Shown piece after piece: positions 61,701 to 64,000 of a stretch of DNA of 64,000 bases. Under the pieces are notes generated by a model that did no database searches, was not told the origin of the DNA, and saw only the letters and a list, made by a program, of their open reading frames with translations. Source of the DNA: G963667975 sp963677395 (GTDB taxonomy: Bacteria > Bacteroidota > Bacteroidia > Bacteroidales > G963667975). Within the stretch, counting starts at the first letter, position 1, and the number at the start of each line of letters is the position of its first letter. Position numbers and translations under genes: made by a program. The DNA lies in NCBI GenBank assembly GCA_963677395.2, contig OY781965.2, positions 1,116,001 through 1,180,000 of the forward strand. Direction: 5' to 3'.

Positions 61701-64000
61701 TGGCTTAGCAGTCGTAACATTAACACCGCTTCCATCTGTAATTGTAACATTACTGAGTGAGCGGTTTGTTAATAATGTATCGATTGTTAAAGCAGTATAA
61801 CTAATTGCAGGAGCAAATTCGTCAATGGTTATTCCATTAAATTCATAAGCGCCAATATCTGTTCCCACTCCGGATCCGGTATAACCTGTTTCACCCCAAC
61901 GGATTGTTCCGTTAATGTCGGTGGTAATTGCAGGGGATGTTATTTTCTGACCATTACTTTCTGTACGTGTTGCAGTAGATGTGCTTATGTTCAGATTGTA
62001 TGGGAATACGTTGCTTAAGAATGGAACATCTTCAGTATTTGACAGTTGATCTCTTGAGCTCATTCTCGTTTTAAACTGAGCCAAAGTTGAATCAGTATTC
62101 GTCCCGTTATAGAAAATAGGACTTTTTTTAGAAGGAATACCAGCATAATAAATATTATTATTTGAGGTAGTTGCTAAATTGGTGTAGCTCGTACTTGTGT
62201 ACCAGAATGCTGCTGCACGTGTTCCTGTAGTAATATTGGTTTTATTGATAAAGATGTTGTTTCTTAAATCAATGGAAGCAGGAGAGGTGCTTGCATAAAT
62301 GGCAGCGGAAGAGTTTAAGGCAACAGTGCTTGTATAATCTATATAAACAGTATTATAGTAAGCTTTGATAGTTCCACCACCTAAGTCCAAACCTCTTACC
62401 GAAGCTGTGGTTGTTGAAGTAGGAGCTTTAATATCAAATACAAGGTTGTTATAGATATTATAGAAACCGGCTGCATCTGTATGGATTGCTAAGATTGATT
62501 TTGCGGCAGCAGTTGTTTTTAAGTTGTAAAGTTTGTTTTTGTAAACATTATACGTACAACCTGCCACTGAGCCGATATAAATACCGGTAACATCACCCAC
62601 TGTATTTAATGAACTGTCAACCACGTTGTTATAAACGTTCATGTTGTATGCAGAAGTAACACCATATAACCTCATGTTATTTGCATTACCACCTGTACCA
62701 CTGTTTCTGAGTTCAGTTAAATAGTTATTGTAGATTTCAGAGGTTCCAACATAACCATCAATATAGTTAATCATATAAGCATCACCATTTGCACCGCTTA
62801 CCTGACGAATAGTATTGCCATAAATCAGAGCGTTCTTAGCTTTGCTAATATTTAAACCGCAGGCAGCAGGGTTGGTTGTAGTTGTGCCTGCAACGGTATC
62901 AATAAATGTATTGAAAACTTTCAGACTATCCTGATACGAAGTATTGATTGCAATTGCTTGGAAGGTATTTGACATTTGTCCTATGTTTTTAATAGCACTT
63001 GTGCCAACTCCTTCGGTACCAATTTCATTACCTGCATCAAAATAGGTTGCGGAAACACCAGTAAATTGATAGCCTTTTGCAGCATCTTGTACGGTGTTAT
63101 TATAGAATTTATTGTATTTATTGGCACCCGTAGCAGAGGTGGCGGATGATAGTAAATAAACACCGATAGAACTTGAATTACCTTTTGATAAATCAATTAA
63201 TGAGTTCTTAACTGTATTATAAGTACATCCGTTAGAGCCCGATGCATTGGTGAAATAATAACCATAATCTAACCACGATGCGCTTGCAATACCTGCATCC
63301 ACTACATCAATTCCGTTAAATGAGATATAATCTCCACCATTAACCCAAATACCTTTGTCATCTGAAGCTGAGGTTCCTGTTACAGAAATAACCGGGTTAC
63401 TTCCACTTCCTGATTTCTGGAATGTGATAGGATTCGATTGTGTTCCCGTTGCGGTTAAAGAAAGGGCATAATTATTTGGAGAAGTACCCGTAATGGTGTA
63501 ATTATGGGTTTGTCCGGCTACCACATTAAATGTAGTTGGGCCACCAACACCTACAATATTCAGGTCATTAAAAGCATCTGTAAACGAATTATAATTAGTA
63601 CCTGAAGTTGGTAAAGTGTTATTGATAGTGTAAGTTCCACTGAGAGAGCCTTTCAGCAGACGAGCACCTGTTGGTGCGGTAACAGTTGGGATATAGGTTG
63701 CACCACCAACAACAAGGGAGGTTAATTCTGCATCAATAGTGTTTCCTGCTACAGCAGTTGCAGGTACATCATAGGTTAACCAGAAATAATTTGTTCCTGT
63801 GGCCAGCGTGTATGGCATACCAGTACCGGTACTAATTGAGAATGGTCCATTTGGACTAACAACGGTGTCTCCTAATAAAGTTGCTGTTGCAAAATTGCTG
63901 GAAGTTCCGGATGTCCAAAGCTTGGCAGTTATAATGTCGCTTGTTGGATTGGTTGATCCGTTCGTATTAAATGTAAACGAAGATGCTGTAAGAGGAGTTA
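58749..64000 (-). CDS. Very large parallel beta-helix protein ending in a dockerin-like module (5' end outside window)
   Basis: An open frame runs from the right window edge to the stop at 58749, about 1,750 residues in view; signal peptide and start lie outside. The first part (FTFNTNGSTNPTSDIITAKLW, then GTNYFWLTYDV) resembles the domain placed before BNR/sialidase-like regions. About 1,300 residues of right-handed beta-helix repeats follow, marked by NxxYNN, VYNNVVDS, YKNKLYNLKT and IxNNxIxNI ladders. Two such blocks are separated by IGAYEFNG-type segments. The C-terminal ~190 residues match the 51141 protein: DGTCQITGI, NGSYYIVVKHRNSIQTW, DVNQDGLVDGSD and DVNGDGLTDGSD. No T9SS sorting domain follows. 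Beta-helix proteins of this shape often bind or cleave polysaccharides, but no catalytic motif can be named here. Confidence 0.85.
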   Translation of the reverse strand, partial: TPLTASSFTFNTNGSTNPTSDIITAKLWTSGTSSNFATATLLGDTVVSPNGPFSISTGTGMPYTLATGTNYFWLTYDVPATAVAGNTIDAELTSLVVGGATYIPTVTAPTGARLLKGSLSGTYTINNTLPTSGTNYNSFTDAFNDLNIVGVGGPTTFNVVAGQTHNYTITGTSPNNYALSLTATGTQSNPITFQKSGSGSNPVISVTGTSASDDKGIWVNGGDYISFNGIDVVDAGIASASWLDYGYYFTNASGSNGCTYNTVKNSLIDLSKGNSSSIGVYLLSSATSATGANKYNKFYNNTVQDAAKGYQFTGVSATYFDAGNEIGTEGVGTSAIKNIGQMSNTFQAIAINTSYQDSLKVFNTFIDTVAGTTTTNPAACGLNISKAKNALIYGNTIRQVSGANGDAYMINYIDGYVGTSEIYNNYLTELRNSGTGGNANNMRLYGVTSAYNMNVYNNVVDSSLNTVGDVTGIYIGSVAGCTYNVYKNKLYNLKTTAAAKSILAIHTDAAGFYNIYNNLVFDIKAPTSTTTASVRGLDLGGGTIKAYYNTVYIDYTSTVALNSSAAIYASTSPASIDLRNNIFINKTNITTGTRAAAFWYTSTSYTNLATTSNNNIYYAGIPSKKSPIFYNGTNTDSTLAQFKTRMSSRDQLSNTEDVPFLSNVFPYNLNISTSTATRTESNGQKITSPAITTDINGTIRWGETGYTGSGVGTDIGAYEFNGITIDEFAPAISYTALTIDTLLTNRSLSNVTITDGSGVNVTTAKPRVYFKKTANANTYVDNLNSTDGWKYAEASNTTSPFNFNLDYNLLYNGVNPTDTIQYFVIAQDMIGTPNIGANIATFTTAPSSVDLSAANFPVSGSINFYRIALKVNGTYNVGAGNTFRDLTANADSGFFKFVNSNIITGNIIVNITSDTIWENGAVALNQTNEGGVGNYTIKIQPANATPKLILGTVATGMIRLDGTDRVTIDGASGGSGMYLRFRNLNTSNPTFTFLNGATNNTITNSIIEGATTSSSNGVIFFSTSTASTGNSNNAITNDSIRNTLSGLVPANLIYSSSTTGLFNSNNTITNNHLVNFTTSGVSVTATNGSAWNVSNNYIYQTAARTTALRGISILTGTNGNSHIVNGNSIGGSNSARGGNAFATTKGITAIELSVDSTTTYATQVQGNIISNLGTTSTGSTTGVFGLSMTGGSIDVGTVTGNTFGGGATSADTIRNGYDNGIIYMNNSLGGTYNVQNNLISHISYYSASGDRTAGVYSSITTGKLILKKNIIHDLKANGSGVAYSFLPVGILLSNSNTGGNIIDGNTIYNIASTNTGTSAYSVAGLIISGNVSGSTISNNKIYDIKATGTGTGLNAPVVNGIYQSTASATFYNNVINLGNGIPTEATVYGINNVSTDAVTNNYYYNTISISGTATGVSKTFAFYRSATGATTNAVNLKNNILSNTRSGGAYLNFALGINSLTAVTSNYNLLYTGNDTVAYNNAVKYTFADWKTASTFDANSVSGDPLFTSATDLTPQGSSPAVGAATPIVGYTKDIANNDRNFLAPTIGAYEVEASKTLNLKAYLQNLFDAGTNEMIPVVDENSVPVYSAQVADIINVELHDAINTSDVVASFTGKNLNTDGTCQITGIQATLNGSYYIVVKHRNSIQTWSANPVSFTSEAINYDFTTSYSQAYGDNMVEVSSGIYAIWGGDVNQDGLVDGSDLSDVQNESNNFTVGYVLSDVNGDGLTDGSDLSIVQNNSNAFVSEMYP

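Overview
The window looks like a chromosome segment of an AT-rich member of the Bacteroidota, probably an anaerobic or facultative relative of the Bacteroidales. The evidence is as follows. Large secreted proteins end in type IX secretion (T9SS) C-terminal domains of both type A and type B. A small protein carries a PID-CTERM tail. Promoters follow the Bacteroidota form with a TAnnTTTG -7 element. Most starts lack a Shine-Dalgarno sequence. The succinate dehydrogenase is of the cytochrome b558 three-subunit type.

Layout. 1-9287 (minus): most of one giant secreted protein of at least 3,095 residues, made of about 36 PKD-like repeats and truncated by the window edge inside its T9SS type B tail. 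9457-14269: housekeeping genes, namely a peptide-type ABC permease, an AIM24-family protein, a secreted unknown and the ABC-F translation factor EttA. 14325-27646: a molybdenum-hydroxylase island. Its core is a minus-strand operon encoding a C-GCAxxG-C-C protein, a molybdopterin aldehyde oxidoreductase, an FAD/Fe-S dicluster protein, a small CxxC protein, radical SAM protein TrsS, methyltransferase TrsM, a CoA ligase and a MocA-like nucleotidyltransferase. It corresponds to the Desulfovibrio DVU_1551-DVU_1559 neighbourhood. A convergent xdhC follows, then a second minus unit: a DUF364 protein overlapping a membrane protein fused to a THEP1-type NTPase. The two minus units share an almost superimposable promoter with a GATATG-N10-CATATC palindrome at the expected transcription start, so they are probably one regulon.

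28016-31324: an SBBP-repeat T9SS type B protein. 31562-32820: three 394-bp tandem units, each with a small GIY-YIG nuclease gene, a hairpin and part of a tRNA-Asn, ending at one intact tRNA-Asn(GTT). 33030-43952: adenosine kinase, an EF-G paralogue lacking the catalytic switch II histidine, an M13 peptidase lipoprotein, Xaa-Pro aminopeptidase and sdhCAB. 44057-64000 (all minus): a surface-protein island. Three paralogues have a shared cohesin-like N-terminal module and type A sorting tails. Two proteins instead end in a tandem EF-hand (dockerin-like) module, and there is one PID-CTERM miniprotein. The cohesin-like and dockerin-like genes sit next to each other twice, which suggests partner proteins.

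Convergent and tail-to-tail junctions are marked by unusually long perfect hairpins (14282-14328, 36391-36440, 43954-43998). The candidates for undescribed biology are the co-regulated hydroxylase/membrane-NTPase island, the GIY-YIG/tRNA-Asn array and the paired cohesin-like/dockerin-like secreted proteins.
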